From contig NZ_CP064338.1 of the NCBI RefSeq assembly GCF_015476235.1, positions 3,534,001 through 3,598,000 of the forward strand: a DNA stretch of 64,000 nt, read 5' to 3'. Below are positions 52,795 to 60,853 of the stretch, one piece after another. Under the pieces are notes generated by a model. The model saw only the letters and a program-made list of their open reading frames with translations. It was not told the origin of the DNA and did not search any database. The position numbers and the translations under genes are program-made. This DNA comes from Caldimonas thermodepolymerans. Its GTDB lineage: Bacteria; Pseudomonadota; Gammaproteobacteria; Burkholderiales; Burkholderiaceae_C. Each line of letters begins with the position of its first letter. The stretch's first letter is position 1.

Positions 52795-53718
52795 ATGTCG
52801 ATGGCTGACCGCGACGGAAAGATCTGGCTCGACGGCGAACTGGTGGAATGGCGCGACGCCAAGATCCACGTGCTGACCCACACGCTGCACTACGGCTGCG
52901 GCGCCTTCGAAGGCGTGCGCGCCTACAACACGGTCAACGGCACCGCGATCTTCCGCCTGCGCGAACACACCGAGCGCCTGTTCAACAGCGCCAAGATCCT
53001 GCGCATGAAGATCCCCTTCTCGTTCGAGCAGGTGATCGAGGCGCAGAAGGAAGTCGTGCGCGCCAACCAGCTGGAGAGCTGCTACATCCGGCCGCTGGTC
53101 TGGCTGGGCGACGAGAAGCTGGGCGTCAGCCCCAAGGGCAACCGGGTGCACCTGATGGTCGCTGCCTGGGCCTGGGGTGCCTACCTGGGCGAAGAGGGCA
53201 TGAAGCGCGGCATCCGCGTCAAGACATCGAGCTTCACGCGCCACCACGTCAACATCACGATGACGCAGGCCAAGACGGTGTCGAACTACACCAACTCGAT
53301 CCTGGCCAACATGGAAGCCACCGACGACGGCTACGACGAGGCCCTGCTGCTGGATTCGGCCGGCTTCGTCTCCGAAGGCTCGGGCGAGAACATCTTCATC
53401 GTCAAGAACGGCGTGGTCTACACCCCCGACCTGTCGGCCGGCGCGCTCAACGGCATCACCCGCAACACGATCTTCTCCATCTGCGCCGACCTGGGCCTGA
53501 AGATCGTCGAGAAGCGCATCACCCGCGACGAGGTCTACATCGCCGACGAGGCCTTCTTCACCGGCACCGCCGCCGAAGTGACCCCGATCCGCGAGCTGGA
53601 CCGCGTGCAGATCGGCGCCGGCGAGCGCGGCCCGGTCACCGAGAAGATCCAGAACGCGTTCTTCGACGTCGTCAACGGCCGCAATCCCAAGTACGCCGAG
53701 TGGCTGACCCAGGTCTGA
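52795..53718 (+). CDS. ilvE: Branched-chain amino acid aminotransferase
   Basis: 307 residues. KIWLDGELVEWRDAKIHVLT, HYGCGAFEGVRAY, the PLP-lysine region MTQAKTVSNYTNSILA, EALLLDSAGFVSEGSGENIF and LNGITRNTIF are all conserved IlvE blocks of fold-type IV. It performs the last step of Val, Leu and Ile synthesis. GAGGAG precedes the ATG. A small zinc-ribbon gene follows 16 bases later and is likely co-transcribed. Confidence 0.95.
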   Translation: MSMADRDGKIWLDGELVEWRDAKIHVLTHTLHYGCGAFEGVRAYNTVNGTAIFRLREHTERLFNSAKILRMKIPFSFEQVIEAQKEVVRANQLESCYIRPLVWLGDEKLGVSPKGNRVHLMVAAWAWGAYLGEEGMKRGIRVKTSSFTRHHVNITMTQAKTVSNYTNSILANMEATDDGYDEALLLDSAGFVSEGSGENIFIVKNGVVYTPDLSAGALNGITRNTIFSICADLGLKIVEKRITRDEVYIADEAFFTGTAAEVTPIRELDRVQIGAGERGPVTEKIQNAFFDVVNGRNPKYAEWLTQV

Positions 53719-53734
53719 ACCAGCAAGGACAGCG

Positions 53735-53953
53735 ATGAGCGCCACCCCGAAGAGCTTCGTGAAATCGGTCGTCGAGGTATCGGCCAAGGACCTGCAGGGC
53801 CACGGCGTCGTGTTCTGCCCGAACCCGAAGATGCCGCTGTGGAGCAACCACCCGCGGGTGTTCCTGCAGGTCGCGGCCGAAGGTGAAGCCCGCTGCCCCT
53901 ACTGCGGCACGGTCTACCGGCTGAAGGCCGGCGAGAAGGTCCACGGCCACTGA
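53735..53953 (+). CDS. Zinc-finger CHCC domain protein
   Basis: 72 residues. The layout FCPNPKMPLWSNHPRVFL then EARCPYCGTVYRL supplies Cys-His-Cys-Cys zinc ligands of the zf-CHCC family, related to the NDUFS6 subunit of complex I. In Burkholderiales this small gene commonly follows ilvE. The precise role is unknown. Confidence 0.88.
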   Translation: MSATPKSFVKSVVEVSAKDLQGHGVVFCPNPKMPLWSNHPRVFLQVAAEGEARCPYCGTVYRLKAGEKVHGH

Positions 53954-53975
53954 GCCGGCCTGCCCGCCGCGCCGC

Positions 53976-55343
53976 ATGAGTTTTTCGCGGCTCAAGCTGC
54001 TGATCCTGTCGCTGCGCGACCTGATCCCGGCCACCGCGCCGGTGATCCTGGTCGCGCTGCTGCTGGTCGCGGGCGCCTTCTGGCTCCTCGACCCCACCCC
54101 GCCCAAGCGCCTGGTGCTGGCCACCGGCGCGCCGCAAAGCGCCTACGAGGTGCTCGGCCAGCGCTACCGCGACGCGCTGGCACCCTACGGCATCCACGTC
54201 GAGCTGCGCCCCTCGGCCGGCTCGGCGGAAAACCTCGACCTGCTGCTCGCGCCCGACTCGGGCGTGGACATCGCCTTCGTGCAGGGCGGCACCTGGCGCC
54301 CGCCGCCGGGCGAACACGACCCTGAGGACCTGGGGCTGGTCTCGCTGGGCAGCCTGTTCTACGAACCGGTGTGGCTGTTCTACCGCGAGGACAGCGCGCA
54401 GCAGCTGCTGAAGAAACCGCGCCTGGAGGCACTGCCCGAGCTGCAGGGCTGGCGGCTCAACGCCGGCGCGCCGGGCAGCGGCGTCAAGGTGCTGGCCCAG
54501 GAGCTACTCGAGCTCAACGCGATCGAGGCCTCCGCGCTGCAGCTGAGCCACCTGGCCAACACCCCGGCCGTCGTCGAGCTGCTCGAGGGCCGCATCGATG
54601 CGCTGCTGTTCGTGTCCTCGCCCGACTCCCCGCTGGTGCAGATGCTGCTGCAGACGCCCGGCATCCGGCTGTTCAGCTTCGCGCAGGCCCAGGCCTACGC
54701 ACGCAAGCTGCCGTACCTGTCGGCGGTGACGCTGCCGCGCGGCGTGGTGGACCTGGGCCGCGACCTGCCGGCCGAGGACGTGCAGCTGATCGCCCCCACC
54801 GCCTCGCTGGTCGCGCGCGACGGGCTGCACCCGGCACTGGTGCAGCTGTTCATGCAGGCGGCCACGCGCATCCACGGCGAGCCCGGCTGGTTCGCGCGCA
54901 AGGGCGAGTTCCCCAACGCCACGGGCACCGACCTGCCGCTGTCGGGCGAAGCCGCGCGCTACCTCAGGAGCGGCGCGCCGTGGCTGCAGCGCTACCTGCC
55001 GTTCTGGGTGTCCAATCTGGTCGACCGCATGTGGGTGGCGCTGGTGTCCATCATCGCGGTGCTGATCCCGCTGTCGCGCCTGGTGCCGCCGCTGTACGAG
55101 TTCCGCGTGCGCTCGCGCGTGTTCCGCTGGTACGCGCGGCTGCGCGAGGTCGAGGCCGAGCTGGAGCGGGGCAGCGCCGACCCCGACGAGCTGCTGCGCC
55201 GGCTCAACGACATCGAGAACCGCGCCACGCGCGTGACGCTGCCGCTGTCGTATGCGGACGAGCTGTACGCGCTGCGCCAGCACATCGACCTGGTGCGCGG
55301 CAAGCTCAAGGCCGCCGCCCCCGCACCGCGGGCCGGCACCTGA
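53976..55343 (+). CDS. TAXI family TRAP-type solute-binding protein, membrane anchored
   Basis: 455 residues. A hydrophobic helix (about 20-42) anchors the N-terminus. The TAXI receptor domain runs to about residue 320: LVLATGAPQSAYEVLGQRY, DIAFVQGGTW, LNAGAPGSGVKVLAQEL. A second transmembrane helix (WVALVSIIAVLIPLSRLVP) and a cytoplasmic helical tail end the protein, an anchored variant seen in betaproteobacteria. No TRAP permease is adjacent, so its role may be sensing rather than import. Confidence 0.87.
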   Translation: MSFSRLKLLILSLRDLIPATAPVILVALLLVAGAFWLLDPTPPKRLVLATGAPQSAYEVLGQRYRDALAPYGIHVELRPSAGSAENLDLLLAPDSGVDIAFVQGGTWRPPPGEHDPEDLGLVSLGSLFYEPVWLFYREDSAQQLLKKPRLEALPELQGWRLNAGAPGSGVKVLAQELLELNAIEASALQLSHLANTPAVVELLEGRIDALLFVSSPDSPLVQMLLQTPGIRLFSFAQAQAYARKLPYLSAVTLPRGVVDLGRDLPAEDVQLIAPTASLVARDGLHPALVQLFMQAATRIHGEPGWFARKGEFPNATGTDLPLSGEAARYLRSGAPWLQRYLPFWVSNLVDRMWVALVSIIAVLIPLSRLVPPLYEFRVRSRVFRWYARLREVEAELERGSADPDELLRRLNDIENRATRVTLPLSYADELYALRQHIDLVRGKLKAAAPAPRAGT

Positions 55344-55347
55344 CGGC

Positions 55348-55938
55348 TCAGCGCGACCCGCGCCGGCGCCGCGCCACGGCCGCCACGGCGATCAGCCCCA
55401 GGCCCATCAACGCATAGGTCTCGGGCTCGGGCGCGTGGGCCACGTAGGAGACGCCCATCGTCGCGTCGTAGTGGCCCGGCTGCGTCAGCCCGATGTTGGA
55501 GCCATAGATCGCCAGCGTGTAGTCGCCCGGGTCCAGGTCGGCCGCGTAGAAGCTCGCGCGCTCGGCGCGGGCGATGCCGAAGCCGGTGCCGATCGCGGTC
55601 TCGATGCCGCCGCGGATCAGCGAGATCAGGTCGATGCTGAGGCCCGAGAGGAACGAGCCGCGCGTGGGGCTGTCCGGATGCAGGTCGCGCACCGGATGCA
55701 GCGCCAGCTGGCCCCACAGCCACGAGACCGGATCGGTCAGCGTGAAGGTGTAGTAGCTGACGAAGCTCCGGTCGGGGTCGTCGTGGCCACCGCTGCCGCC
55801 GGTGCAGGTGCCCGAGAAGGTGACCGGCGTGTCGCCCGGCAGCGCACCGAGGCTGAAGCTGGGGGACGTGCAGGTGGCGGCGTGGGCCACGCCCGCCGCC
55901 CACGTGGCCGCGGCCACGAGCAAGGTTCGCAGGAACAT
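55348..55938 (-). CDS. PEP-CTERM sorting-signal protein
   Basis: 196 residues with a signal peptide (cleavage near AHA-ATC, residue 20). The body contains two Cys near the start and a mostly beta/coil sequence with YTFTLTDPVSWLWGQ and FYAADLDPGDYTLAIYG. The C-terminus, APEPETYALMGLGLIAVA followed by ARRRR, is a textbook PEP-CTERM tripartite signal, cut by an exosortase during export to the surface or matrix. No exosortase gene lies in the window. It converges on the TAXI gene. Confidence 0.9.
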   Translation of the reverse strand: MFLRTLLVAAATWAAGVAHAATCTSPSFSLGALPGDTPVTFSGTCTGGSGGHDDPDRSFVSYYTFTLTDPVSWLWGQLALHPVRDLHPDSPTRGSFLSGLSIDLISLIRGGIETAIGTGFGIARAERASFYAADLDPGDYTLAIYGSNIGLTQPGHYDATMGVSYVAHAPEPETYALMGLGLIAVAAVARRRRGSR

Positions 55939-56034
55939 GTGGACTCTCCCTGGGGTGTTGGTATGCCGTGCATCGTCGAAGCACCGCCCCGGGGCGTCAA
56001 TCCCTCGGCACCCCCTCGCTTCGGGGGAAGCCGC

Positions 56035-56538
56035 TCAGCGGCCGATGCGCGCCGTGCCGATCTGCACGTCGCCGTCGGCGTCGCCCACCTCCAGCGTGCG
56101 CCAGCTGCCCTTGGGCACGACGACGAACAGGCAGGGCTGCGTCAGCGCGGCGCCGTGCATGCGGTCCGGCGAGGGACGCTGCAGCCGCACCGGCAGGCGC
56201 AGCACCTCGCCGCGCTGCACGACCTGCGCGGCCAGCAGCTCGATGCCGTAGCCGAGCGAGGGCTGCGTGCCCATCGAGTAGGCCAGCACGCGCTGGCCCG
56301 CCCAGTCCACCGGCGCCTCGAACACCGACGCCGCGGCCTCGCCCAGCGTGCGGCGCCAGGCGGCCTCGTCGTCGAACAGCGCGGCGCCCTCGCCCGGCCA
56401 GGGGCATTGCGTGGCGTGCCGCTGCTGCAGCACCGGCACCGGCGTGTCGCCCATGCGGGGCGGGTGGGCGCAAGCCGAGGCCAGCGCCGCCAGGGTCAAC
56501 GCGGCCAGGGGACGGCCGCAGGCGGAAAGTCGTCTCAT
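56035..56538 (-). CDS. Lipoprotein, possibly PrcB-like
   Basis: 167 residues with a lipobox ending at ASAC (about Cys23). The rest is a single small domain with VLAYSMGTQPSLGYGIELLAA and CLFVVVPKGSW; the GYG...I pattern and length resemble the protease-complex PrcB family, but this is a weak resemblance. No protease gene is near. It is divergent from purU. Confidence 0.6.
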   Translation of the reverse strand: MRRLSACGRPLAALTLAALASACAHPPRMGDTPVPVLQQRHATQCPWPGEGAALFDDEAAWRRTLGEAAASVFEAPVDWAGQRVLAYSMGTQPSLGYGIELLAAQVVQRGEVLRLPVRLQRPSPDRMHGAALTQPCLFVVVPKGSWRTLEVGDADGDVQIGTARIGR

Positions 56539-56667
56539 GCCGATGTTCTAACCCAGCCGGCGGCCGACCGTGCATGCAGCCCGACGCGCGGCACGAGGAT
56601 TCCGCCGCAGGGCCGCAGGTCCGCGCCTCCGTACAATCACCGGGTCCCCAAACGCCCGAAAGCGTGC

Positions 56668-57552
56668 ATGAGCTCCACGTCCGAATTCGTCCTCACCCTC
56701 TCCTGCAAGGACAGCAAAGGCATCGTCTACGCCGTCTCCGGCCTGCTGTACCAGGCGGGTTGCAACATCATCGATTCGCAGCAGTTCGGCGACGTGCAAG
56801 GCCAGGGCGGCACGGGCCTGTTCTTCATGCGCGTGCATTTCGAGGCGCCGCCGCACCTGGCGGACGTCGAGACGCTGGACAAGCTGTTCGCCAACGTGCG
56901 CGAGCAGTTCGGCATGCAGGCGCAGTTCCATTCGCTGGCGCGCAAGCCGCGGCTGCTGATCATGGTCAGCAAGCACGGCCACTGCCTGAACGACCTGCTG
57001 TTCCGCTGGCATTCGGGCCAGCTGGCGGTGGAAATCCCGGCCATCGTCTCGAACCATCCCGACTTCGCCGAGCTGGCACGCAGCTACGGCATCCCGTTCC
57101 ACCACCTGCCGCTGGCCGCCGGCGCCTCGCTCGAGGCCAAGCGCGCGCAGGAAAAGCAAGTGGAGGCGCTGGTGACCGAGCACGGCGTCGACCTGGTCGT
57201 GCTGGCGCGCTACATGCAGATCCTGAGCCCCGAGTTCTGCGACTTCCTCAAGGGCCGCGCGATCAACATCCACCACAGCTTCCTGCCCAGCTTCAAGGGC
57301 GCGAAGCCCTACTACCAGGCGCATGACCGCGGCGTGAAGCTGATCGGCGCGACCGCCCACTACGTGACCGCCGACCTCGACGAAGGCCCGATCATCGAGC
57401 AGGACGTCGAGCGCGTGGACCACACCCTCGGCCCCGAGGACTTCACCGCGGTCGGCCGCGACGTCGAATGCGTGGTGCTGGCGCGCGCCGTGCGCTGGCA
57501 CGTGGAGCACCGGGTGCTGATGAACGGCCACAAGACCGTCGTGTTCAAGTAA
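56668..57552 (+). CDS. purU: Formyltetrahydrofolate deformylase
   Basis: 294 residues. An N-terminal ACT domain (FVLTLSCKDSKGIVYAVSG, about 1-85) is followed by a formyltransferase-like domain: LIMVSKHGHCLNDLL, LARYMQILSPEFC, the catalytic segment NIHHSFLPSFKGAKPY and GATAHYVTADLDEGPII with the essential Asp. PurU releases formate from 10-formyl-THF to balance one-carbon pools. A formate dehydrogenase is encoded 3-4 kb downstream, so formate made here could be oxidised there. Confidence 0.95.
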   Translation: MSSTSEFVLTLSCKDSKGIVYAVSGLLYQAGCNIIDSQQFGDVQGQGGTGLFFMRVHFEAPPHLADVETLDKLFANVREQFGMQAQFHSLARKPRLLIMVSKHGHCLNDLLFRWHSGQLAVEIPAIVSNHPDFAELARSYGIPFHHLPLAAGASLEAKRAQEKQVEALVTEHGVDLVVLARYMQILSPEFCDFLKGRAINIHHSFLPSFKGAKPYYQAHDRGVKLIGATAHYVTADLDEGPIIEQDVERVDHTLGPEDFTAVGRDVECVVLARAVRWHVEHRVLMNGHKTVVFK

Positions 57553-57561
57553 GCCCCGCCG

Positions 57562-57999
57562 ATGTCCTCCGCCCCGCCCCCGTTCGCCTCGCCCGACGAA
57601 ACCGAAGCCCTGTTCTACGAGTGCCTGCAGCGCGGCGACATCGAGACGCTGATGTCGCTGTGGTCGGACGACGACGAGATCGTCTGCGTCCACCCCGGCG
57701 GCCGGCGGCTGGTGGGCCTGGCCCAGATCCGCACCGCCTTCGAGCTGATGTTCGCCAACGGCTGCCTCAACATCCGGCCCGACCACGTGCGCCGCGTGCA
57801 GACGCTGACCACCGCGGTGCACAGCGTGCTCGAGACGGTCGGGCTCGGCTCGGGCGACAAGCCCCGCGTCGGCTACGTGCTGGCGACCAACGTCTACGTG
57901 AAGACGCCGCAGGGCTGGCGCATGGTGTGCCACCACGCAACCCCGGGCACGATGGGCGAGACGCAGGACACGGCCCAGGGACCGACGACGCTGCACTGA
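57562..57999 (+). CDS. SnoaL/NTF2-like protein
   Basis: 145 residues with a single cone-shaped NTF2-like fold: ETEALFYECLQRGDIETLMSL, DDDEIVCVHPGGRRLVGLAQ, then three strands ending WRMVCHHATPG. The acidic and His residues of the pocket are kept, but function is unknown in this small family. It follows purU by nine bases and precedes the YheT-type hydrolase by eleven, so all three probably share one transcript. Confidence 0.82.
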   Translation: MSSAPPPFASPDETEALFYECLQRGDIETLMSLWSDDDEIVCVHPGGRRLVGLAQIRTAFELMFANGCLNIRPDHVRRVQTLTTAVHSVLETVGLGSGDKPRVGYVLATNVYVKTPQGWRMVCHHATPGTMGETQDTAQGPTTLH

Positions 58000-58010
58000 C
58001 CACGACGCCC

Positions 58011-58994
58011 ATGCACGCCTACCGGTCGCCACGCTGGCTCATCGGGGGCCACATGCAGACGATCTGGCCGGCGCTGTTCGCGCGCCGCTTCGCAGGCACC
58101 CGCCCCGACTACGCGCGCGAGCGCTGGACCACGCCCGACGGCGATTTCGTCGACGTGGACCGGCTGGTGCACCCGGCCGGCGCGGTGCCGCCCGCGCACG
58201 CGCCGCTGCTGGTGCTGTTCCACGGCCTGGAAGGCTCCTCGCGCAGCCACTACGCCGAGGCCTTCGCGCATTTCGCGCAGCAGCGCGGCTGGCACTACGC
58301 GGTGCCGCATTTCCGCGGCTGCTCGGGCGAGCTGAACCTCGCACCGCGCGCCTACCACTCGGGCGACTACGAAGAGGTCGGCTGGATGCTCGGGCGGCTG
58401 CGCGCCGCGCACCGCGGGCCCATGCTGGCCGTGGGCGTGTCGCTCGGCGGCAATGCGCTGCTGCGCTGGGCCGAGGAAGCCGGCGACAGCGCGGCCCGCG
58501 TCGTGCGCGCGGTGTGCGCGGTGTGCTCGCCGCTGGACCTGGCTGCCGGCGGCGCGGCGATCGACCGCGGCTTCAACAAGCAGGTCTACGCGCGCATGTT
58601 CCTGCGCACGATGAAGCCCAAGGCGCTGCGCAAGCTGGCCCAGCATCCCGGGCTGTTCGACGCGCAGCGGCTGATGCGCGCGCGCACGCTGTACGAGTTC
58701 GACAACGTCTTCACCGCGCCGCTGCACGGCTTCCGCGACACCGACGACTACTGGCGCCGCGCCTCGTCCAAGCCGCACCTGGCGCTGGTGCGCGTGCCCG
58801 CGCTGGTGCTCAATGCGCTGAACGACCCGTTCGTGCCGGCGGCCAGCCTGCCGCGCCCGCGCGAGGTCGGCCCCTGCGTGACGCTGTGGCAGCCGCGGCA
58901 CGGCGGGCACGTGGGCTTTCCGGGCGGCGGCTGGCCGGGCCACGTGTTGACACTGCCGGAAAAGGTGTTGGACTGGCTCCAGGCGCAACTTTGA
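58011..58994 (+). CDS. YheT/ABHD1-type alpha/beta-hydrolase
   Basis: 327 residues. SPRWLIGGHMQTIWPALFARR is the hallmark N-terminus of the YheT family. HGLEGSSRSHY provides the oxyanion region, GVSLGGNALLRW the nucleophile Ser, LNALNDPFVP the Asp, and RHGGHVGF the His, so the triad is complete. These enzymes act on esters or lipids, with little known of natural substrates in bacteria. Confidence 0.9.
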   Translation: MHAYRSPRWLIGGHMQTIWPALFARRFAGTRPDYARERWTTPDGDFVDVDRLVHPAGAVPPAHAPLLVLFHGLEGSSRSHYAEAFAHFAQQRGWHYAVPHFRGCSGELNLAPRAYHSGDYEEVGWMLGRLRAAHRGPMLAVGVSLGGNALLRWAEEAGDSAARVVRAVCAVCSPLDLAAGGAAIDRGFNKQVYARMFLRTMKPKALRKLAQHPGLFDAQRLMRARTLYEFDNVFTAPLHGFRDTDDYWRRASSKPHLALVRVPALVLNALNDPFVPAASLPRPREVGPCVTLWQPRHGGHVGFPGGGWPGHVLTLPEKVLDWLQAQL

Positions 58995-59048
58995 GCGAGG
59001 ATGTCTCTCGAGGCGCCCGAAGGCGCGAGACCCACGAGGAAGCCCCGC

Positions 59049-59594
59049 ATGGACGAGATCGTCAAGGCAGCCCTGAAGAAATGGCCCAACGTGCCGGCCT
59101 GCCACGGCTGGCTGGCGCTCGATGCGCGCGGCGACTGGTACATGCGCGACGACCGCGTCCAGGCCGCCGGCCCCTTCCCGCAGGTCAAGGGCAGCCGCAT
59201 CACGCACGACAAGCTCAAGGAATTCATCCACCGCAACTACGCCGCCGACGAGCACGGCGCGTGGTTCTTCCAGAACGGGCCGCAGCGCGTCTACGTCGAG
59301 CTGGAAGCCGCGCCCTGGGTGTGGCGGCTCGACGCCACCCCGGACGGCAGCGTGCGCATCACCGCGCACACCGGCGCGCCGGCGCAGTTCCGCTCGGCCT
59401 GGCTGGACGAGCACGGCCGGCTGTTCCTCGACACCGACCTGGGCCTCGGCGTGGTGCACACGCTGGACATGGAAGCCGCCGCGCAGACGGTGGAAAGCGG
59501 CCGGTGGCCGGTGACCGAGGTGCGCTTCGAGGAGCTGCCCGCGCGCCACGGCTACGTGCTGAGCCCGCAGCGCGCACGGCAGCAGCAGGCCTGA
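59049..59594 (+). CDS. Conserved-looking cytoplasmic protein of unknown function
   Basis: 181 residues from an ATG with GAGGA upstream. It starts MDEIVKAALKKWPNVPACHG and continues with beta-rich sequence (GDWYMRDDRVQAAGPF, WVWRLDATPDGSVRITAHTG, LFLDTDLGLGVVHTLDM). I recognise this as a betaproteobacterial family type but cannot name it reliably. It follows the YheT gene by 54 bases. Confidence 0.72.
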   Translation: MDEIVKAALKKWPNVPACHGWLALDARGDWYMRDDRVQAAGPFPQVKGSRITHDKLKEFIHRNYAADEHGAWFFQNGPQRVYVELEAAPWVWRLDATPDGSVRITAHTGAPAQFRSAWLDEHGRLFLDTDLGLGVVHTLDMEAAAQTVESGRWPVTEVRFEELPARHGYVLSPQRARQQQA

Positions 59595-59613
59595 TCCGGC
59601 ACCCCGGAAAACG

Positions 59614-59638
59614 AAAAAGGCCGGGCAATGCCCGGCCT
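59614..59638 (-). terminator. Intrinsic terminator of the cytochrome c gene
   Basis: On the minus strand AGGCCGGGC, loop ATT, GCCCGGCCT is followed by TTTT, CG, TTTT. It starts 26 bases after the cytochrome stop. On the plus strand the same stem lies 24 bases after the preceding gene and may aid its end too, though without a T-tract there. Confidence 0.85.
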
Positions 59639-59664
59639 CGTCTCGTGCAGCGCGCCTGCGGTGC

Positions 59665-60564
59665 TTACTTGACCGCGTCGACCATGTAGCTGACCGCCGC
59701 GCGGATGTCGGCTTCGGAGGCGGTCATCGCGCCCCCCTTGGGCGGCATCGCGCCCTTGCCGTTGAGCGCGCTGGCCACCAGCGCGTCCAGGCCCTGGGCC
59801 AGGCGCGACTCCCACTGGGCCTTGTCGCCGAACTTCGGCGCACCGGCCACGCCGGCGGCGTGGCAGACCTGGCAGGCCTGGTTGTACAGTGCCTGGCCGG
59901 CAGCAGCGCCACCACCGGCGGACGGCTCGGCGGCCGGCGCCGCGGCGGCCTGGTTGGCTGCGGCCACGGCCGCAGCCGCCTGCTCGGCCGCCGCGGTGTC
60001 GGCAGCGGACGGCTCGGTCTGGGCCGCCTCGGCAGACTGGGCCGCCGGGGCCTGGGGCTCGGCCAGCTTGCCGCCCGACTGGTTGGCCATGTAGACCACG
60101 GCGCGGCCGATCTCGAAGTCGGTGAAGTCGCCGCCGCCTTGCGGGCCCATCGCGCCCTTGCCCTTCAGCGCCGAGTTCAGCAGGGCGTCATAGCCCTGGG
60201 CCAGGCGCGGCGCCCAGGCCGCGTTGTCGCCCAGCTTGGGCGCGCCCGCGGCACCGGTGGCGTGGCAGGCCGCGCATTGCGCGGTGAAGACCTGTTCGCC
60301 GGTGCGCAGCGTGGCGGGGTTGGACATGTCGCGCAGCTCGACCGTGCCGACCGGCTGGATGCGACGCAGCACCGCCTCCTCGCTCAGGCCGTCGCTGCCG
60401 GCGCCGGAGCGCTTGTCGGACGCGACATAGGTGACCAGCAGGATGATGCCGATGATCGGCACCAGAAACGCGAACACCACCGTGGCGATCAGCTGCTTGG
60501 GCGTCCTGATCGGGCCTTCGTGCGGCGCGTCATGTTCGTCGTGCGTGTGTTGGTTCTCGCTCAT
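59665..60564 (-). CDS. Membrane-anchored di-haem cytochrome c (two c5-like domains)
   Basis: 299 residues. A His/Asp-rich cytoplasmic N-terminus precedes one transmembrane helix (about 25-47), placing two haem domains in the periplasm. The haem sites are CAACH (97-101) and CQVCH (231-235); each domain has a distal Met candidate in GKGAMGPQGG and GKGAMPPKGG, the cytochrome c5 pattern. An Ala/Pro/Glu-rich linker of about 65 residues joins them. The domains clearly arose by duplication. It probably feeds electrons to a terminal oxidase. It is divergent from the formate dehydrogenase genes. Confidence 0.9.
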   Translation of the reverse strand: MSENQHTHDEHDAPHEGPIRTPKQLIATVVFAFLVPIIGIILLVTYVASDKRSGAGSDGLSEEAVLRRIQPVGTVELRDMSNPATLRTGEQVFTAQCAACHATGAAGAPKLGDNAAWAPRLAQGYDALLNSALKGKGAMGPQGGGDFTDFEIGRAVVYMANQSGGKLAEPQAPAAQSAEAAQTEPSAADTAAAEQAAAAVAAANQAAAAPAAEPSAGGGAAAGQALYNQACQVCHAAGVAGAPKFGDKAQWESRLAQGLDALVASALNGKGAMPPKGGAMTASEADIRAAVSYMVDAVK

Positions 60565-60636
60565 GGGGCTCGGATCCTTGACTGCGGGAGCGTGTGTTTG
60601 GAAGTGGGGCGGGCGTCCGCGGCGCAAAACTTTGGG

Positions 60637-60655
60637 ATTATAAGGGCCCGCCCTT
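60637..60655 (-). promoter_or_regulatory. Candidate promoter of the cytochrome c gene with overlapping inverted repeat
   Basis: A consensus TATAAT reads leftwards at 60642-60637, 73 bases before the cytochrome start. AAGGGC-CC-GCCCTT (60642-60655) lies against its upstream side, inside the promoter, where a repressor could act. The -35 region is not consensus. This is the only AT-rich part of the 290-bp divergent gap. Confidence 0.5.
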
Positions 60656-60853
60656 GCGATCCGGTGCCGGTTTCCACACCCGGACCGCGTCGGCGCTTCC
60701 CCGCCACGCCAGGCGCGCCTTTCGCACGGCAGCACCGGCCCGCGCCGCATCCCGGCGGCCGCGAAGATGCGCATGGACTTTCGCGGGCGCTGGTGCATAT
60801 TGTGGGCAGCGCGCCGGCCGCGGGCCGGACGCCGCATGCCGCACACCACCACG

